Below are positions 47,818 to 57,754 of a stretch of 64,000 nt of DNA, in pieces. Position 1 is the stretch's first letter; every line of letters starts with the position of its first letter. A model generated the notes under the pieces. It saw only the letters and a program-made list of their open reading frames with translations. It ran no database searches and was not told the DNA's origin. The stretch spans positions 62,001 through 126,000 of the forward strand of contig NZ_BAMI01000001.1 in the NCBI RefSeq assembly GCF_000615765.1. Direction: 5' to 3'. The position numbers were made by a program, and so were the translations under genes. This DNA is from Ligilactobacillus equi DSM 15833 = JCM 10991 (GTDB lineage: Bacteria > Bacillota > Bacilli > Lactobacillales > Lactobacillaceae).

Positions 47818-47974
47818 ACTTTTTTCCTCCTTCGAGTTATTACTTTTATTATAAAACGATTCCACCTTGAATAGCTAGAGAAAACCGTTAATTTTTCCCA
47901 AAGATTTCTGCCCAAAAAGCTAGAAAAATGCTACAATAAGTAACGATTATATCCACTGAGAAAGGAAAGAAAAA

Positions 47975-48913
47975 TTGAAACAAAAAATTGTTTTAATCGT
48001 GGGCCCAACCGCCGTGGGGAAGACGGCCTTATCTTTGAAATTGGCCAGGCATTTCTCTGGCCAAATTATTTCCGGCGACTCCATGCAGGTTTACCGCGGT
48101 TTAGATATTGGCACAGCTAAGGCTACTCCCGCCGAACAAGCTCAGGTCCAACACTATCTTATCGACTGTCAGGAGATTGACCAACGTTGGTCGGTGGCCG
48201 ATTTTATCCAAGCGACAGAAGAACTAACGGCTCAAATTAGTCAAGCCGGCGACTTGCCTCTCTTAGTTGGGGGGACGGGTTTTTATCTCCAGGCGTTACT
48301 AGATGGTTACCAACTCGGTGGTGATAAATTCGACCAAACGGACCTGGCTTATCGTGAAAAATGGCAGGCTTTCGCTGAAGAAAAGGGCAGTCAAGCTCTT
48401 TGGGACAAACTCGATGAAATCGATCCACAAGCTGCCGCTAAGATACCGGTGCGCAACCGCAGTCGGATTATTCGGGCGTTGGAAGTCTATGAAAAGACCG
48501 GGCAACGCTTTTCAGACCAAGCAGACCAACCCAATCCTCACTTTGAGGCATTTATTATCGGACTTAATACTGATCGCGCCTTACTTTATGAGCGCATCAA
48601 TCAAAGAGTGGATCAGATGTTTGCAGCAGGTCTCCTGGAAGAAGCTCGGAGACTTTACGAAGCGGGGGGCTTAGCCTTGCCTGCTGGTAAGGGAATTGGC
48701 TACAAGGAACTGTATCCTTATTTTGAAGGTCACATCAGCTTAGAAGAAGCCAAGGCGGACATCAAACAAAATTCTCGCCGTTATGCCAAGCGACAATTGA
48801 CTTGGTTTAGAAACAAGATGCAGGTTAACTGGTATGACCTGGTCTTACACCCAGAAGATGAAAATAAAATTATTAAGGATTTAACGGCTTGGTTAAATCC
48901 AAAGGAAGGATAA
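47975..48913 (+). CDS. miaA: tRNA dimethylallyltransferase MiaA
   Basis: MiaA (312 aa) prenylates A37 of tRNAs reading UNN codons. The P-loop is VGPTAVGKTALSLKL, the DSMQVYRGLDIGTAK motif holds the catalytic Asp, and the tRNA-binding parts are LLVGGTGFYLQALLDG and SRRYAKRQLTWFRN. The start is TTG at 47975, about 7 nt after AAAGGAAAG; TACAAT at about 47932 is a possible -10. It leads miaA-ynbB-glnR-glnA, the order known from Bacillus (without hfq and hflX here). Confidence 0.96.
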   Translation: MKQKIVLIVGPTAVGKTALSLKLARHFSGQIISGDSMQVYRGLDIGTAKATPAEQAQVQHYLIDCQEIDQRWSVADFIQATEELTAQISQAGDLPLLVGGTGFYLQALLDGYQLGGDKFDQTDLAYREKWQAFAEEKGSQALWDKLDEIDPQAAAKIPVRNRSRIIRALEVYEKTGQRFSDQADQPNPHFEAFIIGLNTDRALLYERINQRVDQMFAAGLLEEARRLYEAGGLALPAGKGIGYKELYPYFEGHISLEEAKADIKQNSRRYAKRQLTWFRNKMQVNWYDLVLHPEDENKIIKDLTAWLNPKEG

Positions 48914-48914
48914 T

Positions 48915-50185
48915 ATGCAAACAATTAGTTGGAAACAAGATTTACCCCAAGAATTACAAGTTAAGGTGGCGGAAGTCGAAAACCAAATCGCACCGCGCTT
49001 AGAAGAAATGGACCAAGTGGCCCTCTATAACCAACAACGTGTCCTCCGTCTCTTTCGCAAACACCGTGTATCAGAAGAAGACTTAGTTGGCTCGACGGGG
49101 TATGGTTACGATGATATAGGTCGCGAAAAGATTGAAAAAATCTACGCAGACTATTTTAAGACGGAAGATGCCTATGTGCGGCCGCAAATGGTATCAGGGA
49201 CCCACGCCATTCATACGGCCTTTTACACGACCTTACGCCCTGGTGACACTCTTTACTACTTAACGGGAACACCTTATGACACCATCCAAGAAGTTATCGG
49301 GATTGCCGGCGATAATCCTGGGACGATGAAGGAATTTGGAATTAATTTCAAGGCCACCGAATTACTAGATAATGGTCAAGTAGACTATGAGAATGCCCGT
49401 AAGGTTTTGGAAACAGACCAATCCATAAAAATGGTCGCTATTCAACGTTCCCGTGGTTACTCCACTCGTGATAGTTTTGTGGTGGCTGAAGTTGCAAGAT
49501 GATTAAGTTCGTTAAGGAGATTAACCCCAATTTGGTAGTCTTCATTGACAATTGCTATGGTGAATTTACTGAATACGAAGAACCAACCTTTTATGGGGCT
49601 GATCTCATGGCTGGTTCTCTCTTTAAAAATGCCGGGGCTGGTATTGCCAAAGGGGGAGCATTCCTAGTTGGACGGGCGGACTTGATTCAAGCCGCCGCCG
49701 CGCGTTTAGTGGCTCCTGGGGTTGGTAAGGGCGAAGGTCCAACTTGGGGTTACATGCGTGATATCTACCAAGGTTTCTTTATGGCGCCACATACCACTGT
49801 ACAGGCTATTAAGGGGTCCATTTACACAGCTGCGCTTTTAGAAAAGGTCGGCATGGAAGTCTCACCAGCCTGGGATGCGCCACGGACAGATTTGGTACAA
49901 ACGGTAATTTTTCACGAGCGTGACGCTATGATTAATTTCTGTGCGGCCATCCAACACTACTCAGCGATGAACTCCTACGTTGATCCGGTACCGTCCTTTA
50001 TGGAAGGTTATGAAGACGAAATCATTATGGCTTCGGGGAGTTTTATTGAAGGTTCTACGGTCGAATTATCTTCCGACGGTCCTTTGCGTGAACCATTTGC
50101 CCTTTATATTCAGGGGGGCTTATCGTACGAACATGTGAAATTAGCCATTACCAACGCCGTGAACGAAACATTTTATACTATGTAA
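48915..50185 (+). CDS. YnbB, PLP-dependent aminotransferase-like 'aluminum resistance' protein (frame broken near 49496)
   Basis: A ~423-aa protein of the methionine gamma-lyase-like YnbB family (often labelled aluminium resistance protein), with fold-type I PLP features: GSTGYGYDDIGRE, the VSGTHAIHTAF cofactor loop, VFIDNCYGEF with the PLP Asp, and the lysine in AGSLFKNAGAGIAKGG. The frame breaks at GTTGCAAGATG (49491-49501); one more A gives VAKMIKFVKEINPNL. The true substrate is unknown. The gene is in its usual place before glnR, and its stop lies inside the GlnR operator. Confidence 0.92.
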
Positions 50186-50234
50186 GAAAACGTTACATGA
50201 AACGCTTGACAAGTATTGGTCTGCTTGTTATGAT
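50181..50234 (+). promoter_or_regulatory. GlnR operator and glnRA promoter
   Basis: TGTAAGAAAACGTTACA (50181-50197) is a perfect match to the GlnR/TnrA consensus TGTNA-N7-TNACA. It lies just upstream of TTGACA (50205-50210) and TATGAT (50229-50234), 18 nt apart, where bound GlnR could repress glnRA under nitrogen excess. The site overlaps the last codons of ynbB. Confidence 0.9.
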
Positions 50235-50263
50235 AAGCATGTAATTCAGTAAGGAGTGCAGAT

Positions 50264-50650
50264 ATGAAGGAAAAAGAGCTTCGACGCTCACAGGCTGTCT
50301 TACCCATTGGTACAGTAATGAAATTGACGGACCTTAGTGCGCGTCAGATTCGTTATTATGAAGAACAAGGTTTGGTGGTTCCCCCTAGAAGTGAGGGTAA
50401 CCGTCGCATGTATTCATTGAACGATATTGATAAATTGTTAGAAATCAAGGATTACCTGGCTGAAGGCATCAATATGGCGGGCATTAAGGAAATCTATGCC
50501 CAAGAAGCTGCCAAAAAGGCAAAGCTTCAAGAAGAAGCTAAAAACCGGGTGATGACGGATGCTGAAATGCGTCGCGTTTTGCAAAAAGAGTTTATTAATG
50601 TTAGTGGGTTGGGCAAGCCAACGACTTTTCCGCATAATCAACATCTCTAA
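50264..50650 (+). CDS. glnR: GlnR, MerR-family nitrogen regulator
   Basis: GlnR (128 aa) represses glutamine synthetase and ammonium genes when bound to feedback-inhibited GlnA. The N-terminal winged helix ([20 protein letters not shown] and [13 protein letters not shown]) is typical. The C-terminal tail, which senses GlnA, ends in FPHNQHL. It is co-transcribed with glnA (29 nt apart) from a promoter carrying a GlnR box, so it is autoregulated. Confidence 0.97.
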   Translation: MKEKELRRSQAVLPIGTVMKLTDLSARQIRYYEEQGLVVPPRSEGNRRMYSLNDIDKLLEIKDYLAEGINMAGIKEIYAQEAAKKAKLQEEAKNRVMTDAEMRRVLQKEFINVSGLGKPTTFPHNQHL

Positions 50651-50679
50651 GTCAACTTATTACGCAAGGAGCAATTATA

Positions 50680-52023
50680 ATGGCAAAGAAAGTTTTTACT
50701 AAGGACGAGATTCGTCAAGATGTTAAGGAGAAACATGTTAAATTCCTACGGTTAATGTTTACTGACCTTTATGGAACGATTAAAAATGTGGAAGTACCTA
50801 TCAGTCAATTAGACAAGGTCTTGGATAACAAAATGATGTTTGATGGTTCTTCGATTGACGGTTTTGTTCGGATTGAAGAAAGTGATATGTGGTTATACCC
50901 TGATCTTTCCACATGGATGATTTTCCCATGGGGAAACGAACATGGAACAGTGGCGCGCTTAATTTGTGAAGTTTACAATGCGGATCGCACACCGTTTTAT
51001 GGGGATCCGCGGAATAACTTAATCCGTATTTTAGATGAAATGAAAGAATTAGGTTTCACGGACTTTAATATCGGACCTGAACCAGAATTCTTCTTATTTA
51101 AGATGGATGAAACTACCGGTCGTCCAACGACCCACTTAAATGACAAGGGGAGCTATTTTGACTTGGCTCCGATTGACTTGGGAGAAAACTGCCGGCGTGA
51201 TATCGTCTTAGAATTAGAAAAACTTGGCTTTGATGTGGAAGCTTCCCACCACGAAGTCGCTCCTGGCCAACATGAAGTTGACTTTAAATATGCAGACGCC
51301 TTGACTGCATGTGACAATATCCAAACCTTTAAATTGGTTGTGAAAACTGTGGCGCGTAAGCACGGTTTACATGCAACCTTTATGCCCAAACCTTTGGAAA
51401 GAATCAATGGTTCTGGGATGCACTTAAATATGTCCTTATTTAATAAGGACGGTAATGCTTTCTTTGATGAAAATGGCGACGAACAATTATCAGATAATGC
51501 CCGTCATTTCTTAGCAGGGGTGTTGAAGCACGCCCGTAGTTACACAGCTTTGATGAATCCATTGGTGAACTCCTACAAGCGTTTAGTGCCTGGCTACGAA
51601 GCACCAGTTTACGTAGCTTGGTCTGGTCACAACCGTTCTCCATTAGTGCGGGTTCCTGTTGCTCGTGGTGCTTCTACCCGTTTGGAATTACGTTCCGTAG
51701 ATCCATCTGCTAACCCATACTTAGCTGTGGCCGCTGTTTTAGCCGCTGGGTTAGATGGGTTAAAGAACAAATTAGAAGCACCATCACCGGTAGACCGCAA
51801 CATCTACTCCATGACTCAAGAAGAACGGGAAGCCAACAACATTGCCGACTTGCCATCAACCTTACACAATGCCTTAAAGGAATTGCGTACTGATGATGTG
51901 ATTAAGGAAGCTATGGGGCCTCACTTGTACTCGAACTTTATGGAAGCTAAGCGTCTGGAGTGGGATGCTTATCGGTTAGAAGTTTCCCAATGGGAACTTG
52001 ACCAATATCTCGAAATGTACTAA
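50680..52023 (+). CDS. glnA: Glutamine synthetase type I
   Basis: GlnA (447 aa) makes glutamine from glutamate, ammonia and ATP. Motifs include [25 protein letters not shown], the AAPGQHE-type motif here [15 protein letters not shown], and [11 protein letters not shown], and it ends in [14 protein letters not shown]. It is the GSI-alpha class: no adenylylation tyrosine loop is seen, and Gram-positive feedback inhibition acts through GlnR. Ends before a strong terminator. Confidence 0.98.
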   Translation: MAKKVFTKDEIRQDVKEKHVKFLRLMFTDLYGTIKNVEVPISQLDKVLDNKMMFDGSSIDGFVRIEESDMWLYPDLSTWMIFPWGNEHGTVARLICEVYNADRTPFYGDPRNNLIRILDEMKELGFTDFNIGPEPEFFLFKMDETTGRPTTHLNDKGSYFDLAPIDLGENCRRDIVLELEKLGFDVEASHHEVAPGQHEVDFKYADALTACDNIQTFKLVVKTVARKHGLHATFMPKPLERINGSGMHLNMSLFNKDGNAFFDENGDEQLSDNARHFLAGVLKHARSYTALMNPLVNSYKRLVPGYEAPVYVAWSGHNRSPLVRVPVARGASTRLELRSVDPSANPYLAVAAVLAAGLDGLKNKLEAPSPVDRNIYSMTQEEREANNIADLPSTLHNALKELRTDDVIKEAMGPHLYSNFMEAKRLEWDAYRLEVSQWELDQYLEMY

Positions 52024-52033
52024 AAGTAATGGA

Positions 52034-52067
52034 AACCTAGTCGTAACATGACGACTAGGTTTTTTTG
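52034..52067 (+). terminator. Intrinsic terminator of glnRA
   Basis: AACCTAGTCGT (52034-52044) pairs perfectly with ACGACTAGGTT (52051-52061), followed by T residues. Confidence 0.92.
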
Positions 52068-52137
52068 TGCAAAAAATTGACTTTTTTGTCAAAAAATAAT
52101 TTTTTTTGCGTATTTAATATATAGAGGGGGTGTTTTA

Positions 52138-52860
52138 ATGGAAGAACTCAAAAGTAAAATTTGGGAATTTTGGCAAGCTAAGAAGTTACCGCTAATCTTA
52201 GGACTCAGTGCTATTTTCTTAGTTGGCGGATGGTTTTATCTGATTCGGAGCCCTGCGGAGAGCACGGATTATAGTCTCGCTTCAGCACAGACTGAGACAT
52301 GGGGTGCTAGCGCAGAAACTAGCGTGTCAAGTTTGTCTTCAAATTCCGCTTTTCCTGTTAGTAGTGAGGTGACAGAAAGGAAAATGATTTATGTTGACGT
52401 GAAGGGGGCGGTTAAAAAGCCTGGTGTTTATAGGCTTTCGAATCTGGCTCGAGTGAGTGACGCGGTAGCCAAAGCTGGCGGGGCTACGAAGGACGCATGG
52501 TTAGATCAAGTAAATTTAGCCTATCATTTAGAAGATGAGATGTTGATTTATGTACCGACTAATGGGCAAACGGATTTGCCGGATTCGCAGGCCTTAGTGG
52601 GGCAAAATCAAGCTAATTTAGCGACAAGTAATACGGATAAAAGTAGTAATGCTAGTGATCAAACAGGTGATAAGATTAATTTGAATACTGCAAGTAAGGA
52701 ACAATTAATGACTTTAAGTGGCATTGGTGATAAAAGAGCTGATGATATTATTGCTTATCGGCAAGAAAACGGGGGCTTTAAGAGCCTGGAAGATTTACAA
52801 AATGTGAGTGGTATCGGTGAAAAAACCTATGCGAAATTGGCCTCACAATTAGTAATCTAA
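52138..52860 (+). CDS. comEA: ComEA competence DNA receptor
   Basis: ComEA (240 aa) binds transforming DNA outside the membrane. One N-terminal membrane anchor (LPLILGLSAIFLVGGWFYLI, ~17-36), a Ser-rich linker, an SLBB domain (IYVDVKGAVKKPGVYRL) and C-terminal tandem helix-hairpin-helix motifs (INLNTASKEQLMTLSGIGDKRA; VSGIGEKTYAKL). It heads the comEA-comEB-comEC operon. The region upstream is very T-rich and includes the palindrome TTGAC-T6-GTCAA (52077-52092). Confidence 0.95.
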   Translation: MEELKSKIWEFWQAKKLPLILGLSAIFLVGGWFYLIRSPAESTDYSLASAQTETWGASAETSVSSLSSNSAFPVSSEVTERKMIYVDVKGAVKKPGVYRLSNLARVSDAVAKAGGATKDAWLDQVNLAYHLEDEMLIYVPTNGQTDLPDSQALVGQNQANLATSNTDKSSNASDQTGDKINLNTASKEQLMTLSGIGDKRADDIIAYRQENGGFKSLEDLQNVSGIGEKTYAKLASQLVI

Positions 52861-52899
52861 GGGAAGTATGTTATACTTAGAAAAAACGGGGTGAAAATA

Positions 52900-53373
52900 A
52901 TGCAAGAAAGAATTCCTTGGAATCAATATTTTATGCTACAGGCCAGTATTTTATCCATGCGCAGTACCTGTCAACGTTTAGCCGTAGGGGCGATTTTGGT
53001 ACGTGACCAAAGAGTAATTGCTGGTGGCTACAATGGGGCGGTTTCGGGTGATGACCACTGTATTGATGTGGGGTGTTACATGGTAGATGGTCACTGTCAA
53101 AGAACCATCCATGCTGAAATGAACGCCGTTTTACAGTGTGCTAAGTTTGGAATTCCTACTAACGGGGCCGAAGTTTACGTGACAGATTTTCCTTGTTTGC
53201 AATGTACCAAGATGCTCTTACAAGCCGGAATTACCAAAATCCACTATTTAAGAAATTATCACAATGATTCTTACGCAATGCAGTTATTACAAAAGAAAAA
53301 GGTAACTGTGCAACAAGTTAAAATTGATGACCAATATCTAGAAGATGTTGGTCAGATTACCCAAGAAAATTAG
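52900..53373 (+). CDS. comEB: ComEB-type deoxycytidylate deaminase
   Basis: A 157-aa zinc deaminase converting dCMP to dUMP. Zinc ligands are in HAEMNAVLQ and FPCLQCTKMLLQ, and GYNGAVSGDDHC is typical for dCMP deaminase. ComEB is not required for DNA uptake in Bacillus but is conserved in the operon. The ATG at 52900 follows GGGGTGA by 6 nt and gives MQERIPWNQYFM; the in-frame GTG at 52891 is part of the SD. Confidence 0.94.
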   Translation: MQERIPWNQYFMLQASILSMRSTCQRLAVGAILVRDQRVIAGGYNGAVSGDDHCIDVGCYMVDGHCQRTIHAEMNAVLQCAKFGIPTNGAEVYVTDFPCLQCTKMLLQAGITKIHYLRNYHNDSYAMQLLQKKKVTVQQVKIDDQYLEDVGQITQEN

Positions 53374-53382
53374 GTAAACTAG

Positions 53383-55605
53383 ATGCGCTGTTTTTTTAGC
53401 GCAGTTACCGCAATTATTACCTGTTTTTTCGTGATTAAGCCCCACCTCTTAATCGGGGTGATTGCCTTATTGTGGGGATTACGCGTGTTAGCTACTCGTG
53501 ATAAAAAAATCATTTTGCTAGTTACGGTGACCGCTGTGGTCTTTTTAGGTGTAGGCTGGCAAGAAAAACGAACCGTTCAAAGTCAAACACCACGGGAAGT
53601 CCAAAAGTGCCAGGGAACCATTCGGTCTATGCCGATGGGGTCAAAGTTAACGGTGACTTAGCGACTTTTACGGGGGTTTGGTTAGAGAAAAAACAAAAGG
53701 TGCAACTGTACCTTTACTTGAAACAAAAATCCCAGCAGTTAGCATTAAAGAAACTAGCTAAAGGTGGGAGGTACGCTTTTACTGGTCAAGTCCAAGCTTT
53801 TAGCCCTCCTACCAATGAAAATCAATTCGATTATCAATTTTTTATGCGTAGTAAGCAAACGTATCTTAGTTTACGGGCGGATAAATTGAGACGGGTGGGT
53901 GATTTAAAGGAAAGGGGATTAACGTTAGCCACCATCCATGCTTGGCGACAAAAGAGTGCCTTGGCTTTACAAAAGCTACCGCAACCCCTGAGTTCCTTTG
54001 CTCAGTTGCTCTTAATTGGGAGTAGTGAGGTTGAATTTCAGACCACCCTTAATCAAATCAAGAAATTGGGACTTTTGTATCTCTTTTGTCTTTCTGGGAT
54101 GCATGTTTTTTACGTGGTAGGGTTCTTGCGCACTCTAGCGAAATTTTTCCGGCTAAAGCCAGGGTTAGAAAATCTCCTATTAGTCGTGATGTTGCCTTTT
54201 TACGCTTTGTTAGCGGGAGCTTCAACTAGTCTTTTAAGAGCAGTGGGGATGGTATGGTTCCGGAGTTTAAGTCAGCTGGGATCTAGAAAATTATCACGCT
54301 AGAAGCCTGGAGCTTAGTTGGTTTGCTAACTTGTCTTTGGCGTCCATTAAGTGTCTTTAATCTAGGAGCCAAATGAGTTATCTTCTAACTTTACTATTAA
54401 TTGTGGTCCCTGATAAAGTGGCCTGGCGGCAAAATTTAATGCTTAACTTATTTTCGATTCCCTTACTCTTATATAGTAGCTATCAATATAGTTTGTGGAC
54501 AATTTTGTTGAGTTGGTTATTTGGACCGCTGTTTACCTACGGAATCTTACCGACAGTGCTCTTGGGAACTTTTCTACAACCAATACGCTCCTTTAGTAAT
54601 CGTCTTTTGTGGGCTTTATGTCAATTATTTGCCAGATTAGATCAGCATGCGGGGTTAGTGACCTATGGTAAGCCTGCCTTAATTAGTGTTTGCCTTGTCC
54701 TGTTCATGCTGCTATTATTAAAAGTGCATCCTCATAAGCACTATTATCGCTGGTGCATACTTCTAGTTGTGAGTTTAAACTTTATGTGGTTGCACTATCC
54801 TTGGCACGGAGAAATTGTTTACTTTGATATTGGTCAAGGTGATTGTACTTTGATACGCACAGCTCGTAATCGGCAAGTTATTTTAGTCGATACCGGTGGT
54901 AAGGTGTCTTTTCAAAAAGAAACTTGGCAGACCCGGCAAAGTAAAACCAATGGTCAAACTGTAGTGGCTAATTATTTGTTGAGTAAAGGAATCAATCATA
55001 TCGATGATTTAATTTTAACTCATCAGGACACTGATCATGTAGGGAACTTTCCTAGTATCAGCCAAGAAATCAAGGTGAAGCAAGTTTGGATTCCGGCTGG
55101 TATGGAGCAGAGCTCTTCTTTTCAGCGGCGCTTAGTGGCCAGTCGGATTCAGCCTACACAAGTCAAAGGTATCACGACTCAGCATCATTCTGGGTGGCCG
55201 GCTAATTTATCCTTATTACATCCTTTCCAACCAGGTAAAGGGAGTAATGAAGACTCTATTGCCTTTATTTACCGCTATTATGGGATTAATTGCTGGTTTT
55301 CTGGTGATTTAGACCGTAATGGTGAAAAGCAAATTTTACAGCAGCATCCTACTTTACGGGCCCAGATTTTAAAAACTGGTCACCATGGGAGTAAGACTGC
55401 TACAGATCCGAGTTTAGTTGCGGCTTTGCAACCTAAATTAGCGGTCATTTCGGCTGGCCGGAATAATCGTTATGGTCACCCCAACCAAGAAACCTTGGCA
55501 ACTTTAAAAAATTATGGGGTGCCTTACTTAAATACTGCTCATAGCGGAATGATTAGTTTACGAATAGTAAAGGGTCGACCACAAGTAAGCACTTATATAA
55601 AGTAA
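53383..55605 (+). CDS. comEC: ComEC DNA-uptake channel protein (three single-base losses)
   Basis: ComEC (741 aa repaired) forms the membrane channel for single-stranded DNA during transformation. It has an N-terminal OB-like segment (DGVKVNGDLATFTGVW), the competence domain with many helices (LFCLSGMHVFYVVGF), and a C-terminal metallo-beta-lactamase domain (YFDIGQGDCTLI, LTHQDTDHVGN, KTGHHGSK). Frame breaks: CGGTCTATG near 53624 (one G missing), CGCTAGAAG near 54300 (one base missing) and GGAGCCAAATGAG near 54370 (one C missing). Either errors or real loss of competence. Confidence 0.92.
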
Positions 55606-55637
55606 TGAATAAGTAGAAAAATTGAAGGAGGCTTTTG

Positions 55638-56669
55638 ATGAAAGTTTGGGAATTAGCATCAGTGTTGCCAAAAGGTTCCTTGGCACCGGTGTATTTAATC
55701 TTAGGCCAAGAAGAATACTTGGCGCAAAGGGCCTATCAACTATTAATGCAGACTATCCCGGAAGAAGAACAAGATTTAAATATCGGTCAATACGACATGG
55801 AAGTTACACCGCTTTCTGAGGCAGTCAACGATGCCATGTCCATTCCTTTTTTTGGGGAACGCCGGCTCGTCTTTATTAACCGACCTTATTTTTTGACCGG
55901 GGAAAATAAAAAGGTTCCTTTTGAACAAGATATTGACAGTTTAGTCAAGTACTTACAACAACCAGAAGAGACCACAACTCTAGTCATTATGGCACCTTAT
56001 GCGAAATTAGATGAGCGTAAAAAGGTTACTAAGGTTTTAAAAAAGCAAGCTGTCTTGATTGATGTTAATCCTTTACAAGAAAATGAAGTACGGAACTATT
56101 TGGATAATGAATTAATGCAAGCTGGTTATCAGATGCAACCGGTCGCTTTTCAAAGTCTCTTAGAAAGAACTGATGCTAAATTATCTTTGATTATGGCCGA
56201 GTTGCCTAAATTATTCTTGTTAGCCCAGGACGATAAGCTTATCACCCAGGATCAAGTTGAACGGATGGTCAGCCGCTCTCTCGAGCAAACTGTCTTTGAC
56301 TTGGTAGAATTTGTCTTGCAAAAGCGCCTACAAGATGCTTTGACTCTATATCATGATTTGCTTTTACAAAAGGAAGAACCGCTCAAAATTAATGCAATTT
56401 TATTGGGACAATTTCGACTATTACTGCAGACGGCCGTTTTAAAGCGGAGTAATTATGACCAAGGTAGTATTGCTTCTTCCTTAAAAGTCCACCCATATCG
56501 GGTTAGTCTTGCCTTAAAAAAACTTCGCTACTTTCGAGTAGGAGATTTAAAACGGGCTTATTTAGGTTTAGTTGGTATTGAAGAACAGTTGAAATCAACT
56601 AATCAAGATCCAGAATTACTATTCCAACTGTTCTTATTAAAATACACCAATCAAAAGCAAAGCGCATAA
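55638..56669 (+). CDS. holA: DNA polymerase III delta subunit
   Basis: HolA (343 aa) is the delta subunit of the clamp loader and opens the sliding clamp. N-terminal YLILGQEEYLAQRA, IPFFGERRLVFINRPYF and, in the middle, the RTDAKLSLIMAELPKL segment are typical; the C-terminal part has SSLKVHPYRVSLAL. ATG 55638 follows AAGGAGG by 6 nt. Placement after comEC and before rpsT is the standard Firmicutes arrangement. Confidence 0.95.
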   Translation: MKVWELASVLPKGSLAPVYLILGQEEYLAQRAYQLLMQTIPEEEQDLNIGQYDMEVTPLSEAVNDAMSIPFFGERRLVFINRPYFLTGENKKVPFEQDIDSLVKYLQQPEETTTLVIMAPYAKLDERKKVTKVLKKQAVLIDVNPLQENEVRNYLDNELMQAGYQMQPVAFQSLLERTDAKLSLIMAELPKLFLLAQDDKLITQDQVERMVSRSLEQTVFDLVEFVLQKRLQDALTLYHDLLLQKEEPLKINAILLGQFRLLLQTAVLKRSNYDQGSIASSLKVHPYRVSLALKKLRYFRVGDLKRAYLGLVGIEEQLKSTNQDPELLFQLFLLKYTNQKQSA

Positions 56670-56701
56670 AAAATCCCTTGCCCAACGGCAAGGGATTTTT
56701 A
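56667..56701. terminator. Bidirectional terminator between holA and rpsT
   Basis: AAAATCCCTTGCC and GGCAAGGGATTTTT pair around CAAC, with A and T runs on the two sides. Confidence 0.92.
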
Positions 56702-56707
56702 AGCTTA

Positions 56708-56962
56708 TTATTTAGCTAAGCGAGCAGCCATGCGTGACTTGTCACGAGCAGCCTTGTTAGCCTTGATTAAACCTTTTGATTGTGCTTTATCAACAGCTGA
56801 TACGGCTTGGTTGAATAATTCTTCAACGTTGTCGGCACCTGCAGTTTTAGCTTTTTCGAATTTCTTGATAGCAGTACGCATTTTGCTTAATTGAGCAGAA
56901 TTCTTAGCGTTAGCTTTTTCGTTTGTGCGTACACGTTCGATAGCTGATTTGATGATTGGCAT
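56708..56962 (-). CDS. rpsT: 30S ribosomal protein S20 (bS20)
   Basis: An 84-aa ribosomal protein starting [20 protein letters not shown] and ending [10 protein letters not shown], the usual S20 pattern of lysine-rich helices. The ATG at 56962 follows GGAGG on the minus strand. It converges with holA and is divergent from rpsO. Confidence 0.96.
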   Translation of the reverse strand: MPIIKSAIERVRTNEKANAKNSAQLSKMRTAIKKFEKAKTAGADNVEELFNQAVSAVDKAQSKGLIKANKAARDKSRMAARLAK

Positions 56963-57239
56963 TAATTTCACCTCCAAGTTATGATTCCATTTTCGGTCTC
57001 ACATAATTTCAACATAAATCATTATACAAGAGGCCCGCAAACATTGCAATAAAAAAATTCGGGAACTGTCAAGAAAATTTCCTTGACAGTAATTGTATAA
57101 AAAAGTTCTTGCATTTAAAGTGGAAAAACGTTACACTAAACTGGTATTAAAAATACAAACCATTAACTTAGTTTAACGACGACACCGACGTTTTACCCGG
57201 TTGATGGCAATTATTTATTTGAAAGGTGGATTTCCCATA
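56963..57239 (+). promoter_or_regulatory. rpsT-rpsO divergent region with rpsO promoter and structured leader
   Basis: For rpsO, TTGCAT (57112-57117), 17-nt spacer, TACACT (57132 on) is a possible promoter. Beyond it AAACT (57138-57142) pairs with AGTTT (57170-57174), enclosing GGTATT/AATAC-CC pairs, so the 5' leader of about 100 nt is structured. Ribosomal protein S15 commonly represses its own mRNA, and this leader could serve that purpose; the specific S15 fold could not be confirmed by eye. Confidence 0.45.
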
Positions 57240-57503
57240 ATGGAAAACATGACTAAAACAGAAATTATGCAAAAATACGCACGTCACGAAGGCGACACAG
57301 GTTCAGCTGAAGTTCAAATCGCTGTCTTGACTGCAGATATCAACAAGTTGAACGAACACATTCGTCAACACAAGAAAGACCACGCTTCACAACGTGGTTT
57401 GATGAAGAAAATCGGTCACCGTCGTAACTTGTTAGCTTACTTACGTAAGACTGACGTACAACGTTACCGTGAATTAATTAAGAGCTTAGGCTTACGTCGT
57501 TAA
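57240..57503 (+). CDS. rpsO: 30S ribosomal protein S15 (uS15)
   Basis: An 87-aa protein with the S15 signature around [37 protein letters not shown] and a C-terminal [13 protein letters not shown]. The start is taken as ATG 57240 ([14 protein letters not shown]), 12 nt after AAGGTGG; the second ATG at 57249 is possible. The N-terminus differs from the common MAISKEKK, but length and core are normal. Confidence 0.96.
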   Translation: MENMTKTEIMQKYARHEGDTGSAEVQIAVLTADINKLNEHIRQHKKDHASQRGLMKKIGHRRNLLAYLRKTDVQRYRELIKSLGLRR

Positions 57504-57506
57504 TTC

Positions 57507-57549
57507 ACTGGGAGGGACTTTCCTTTAGGGAAGGTTCCTCTTTTTTTGT
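57507..57549 (+). terminator. Intrinsic terminator of rpsO
   Basis: GAGGGACTTTCC and GGGAAGGTTCCTC pair around TTTA (one bulge), followed by seven T. Confidence 0.85.
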
Positions 57550-57559
57550 GATAAAATCG

Positions 57560-57754
57560 AAAAATCAGCCAAACTATGATATAATTAATACTCAATGTAA
57601 CAGTTAAAAAATAGGGTGCTTTGAAAGGTCACACAAACGATTAGAAGGTTTCTTCAATTACTCGCTCATTACCGTCAAAATGACGGGAAGTTGATTTAAT
57701 GCTTCTTTGTTTAAGGGGACTTTTAAAGTATTCCCATGAGGAAAGGTTGATAAT
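57560..57754 (+). promoter_or_regulatory. dapA promoter and long uncharacterised leader
   Basis: TATAAT at about 57579 gives a leader of about 165 nt before the ATG of dapA. It contains several small hairpins: ATTAGAAG/CTTCAAT (about 57650), CCGTC-AAAAT-GACGG (57672-57686), GAAG/CTTC (about 57687-57705) and ACTTT/AAAGT flanked by GGG/CCC (about 57715-57735) just before the SD GAGGAAAGG. I find neither a T-box nor the conserved blocks of a lysine riboswitch. The length and structure suggest regulation by an unrecognised mechanism. Confidence 0.4.

Noticed and set aside
57600-57754. Lysine riboswitch or T-box upstream of dapA
   Set aside because: The conserved lysine-riboswitch blocks and the TGGNACC-type T-box are not present.
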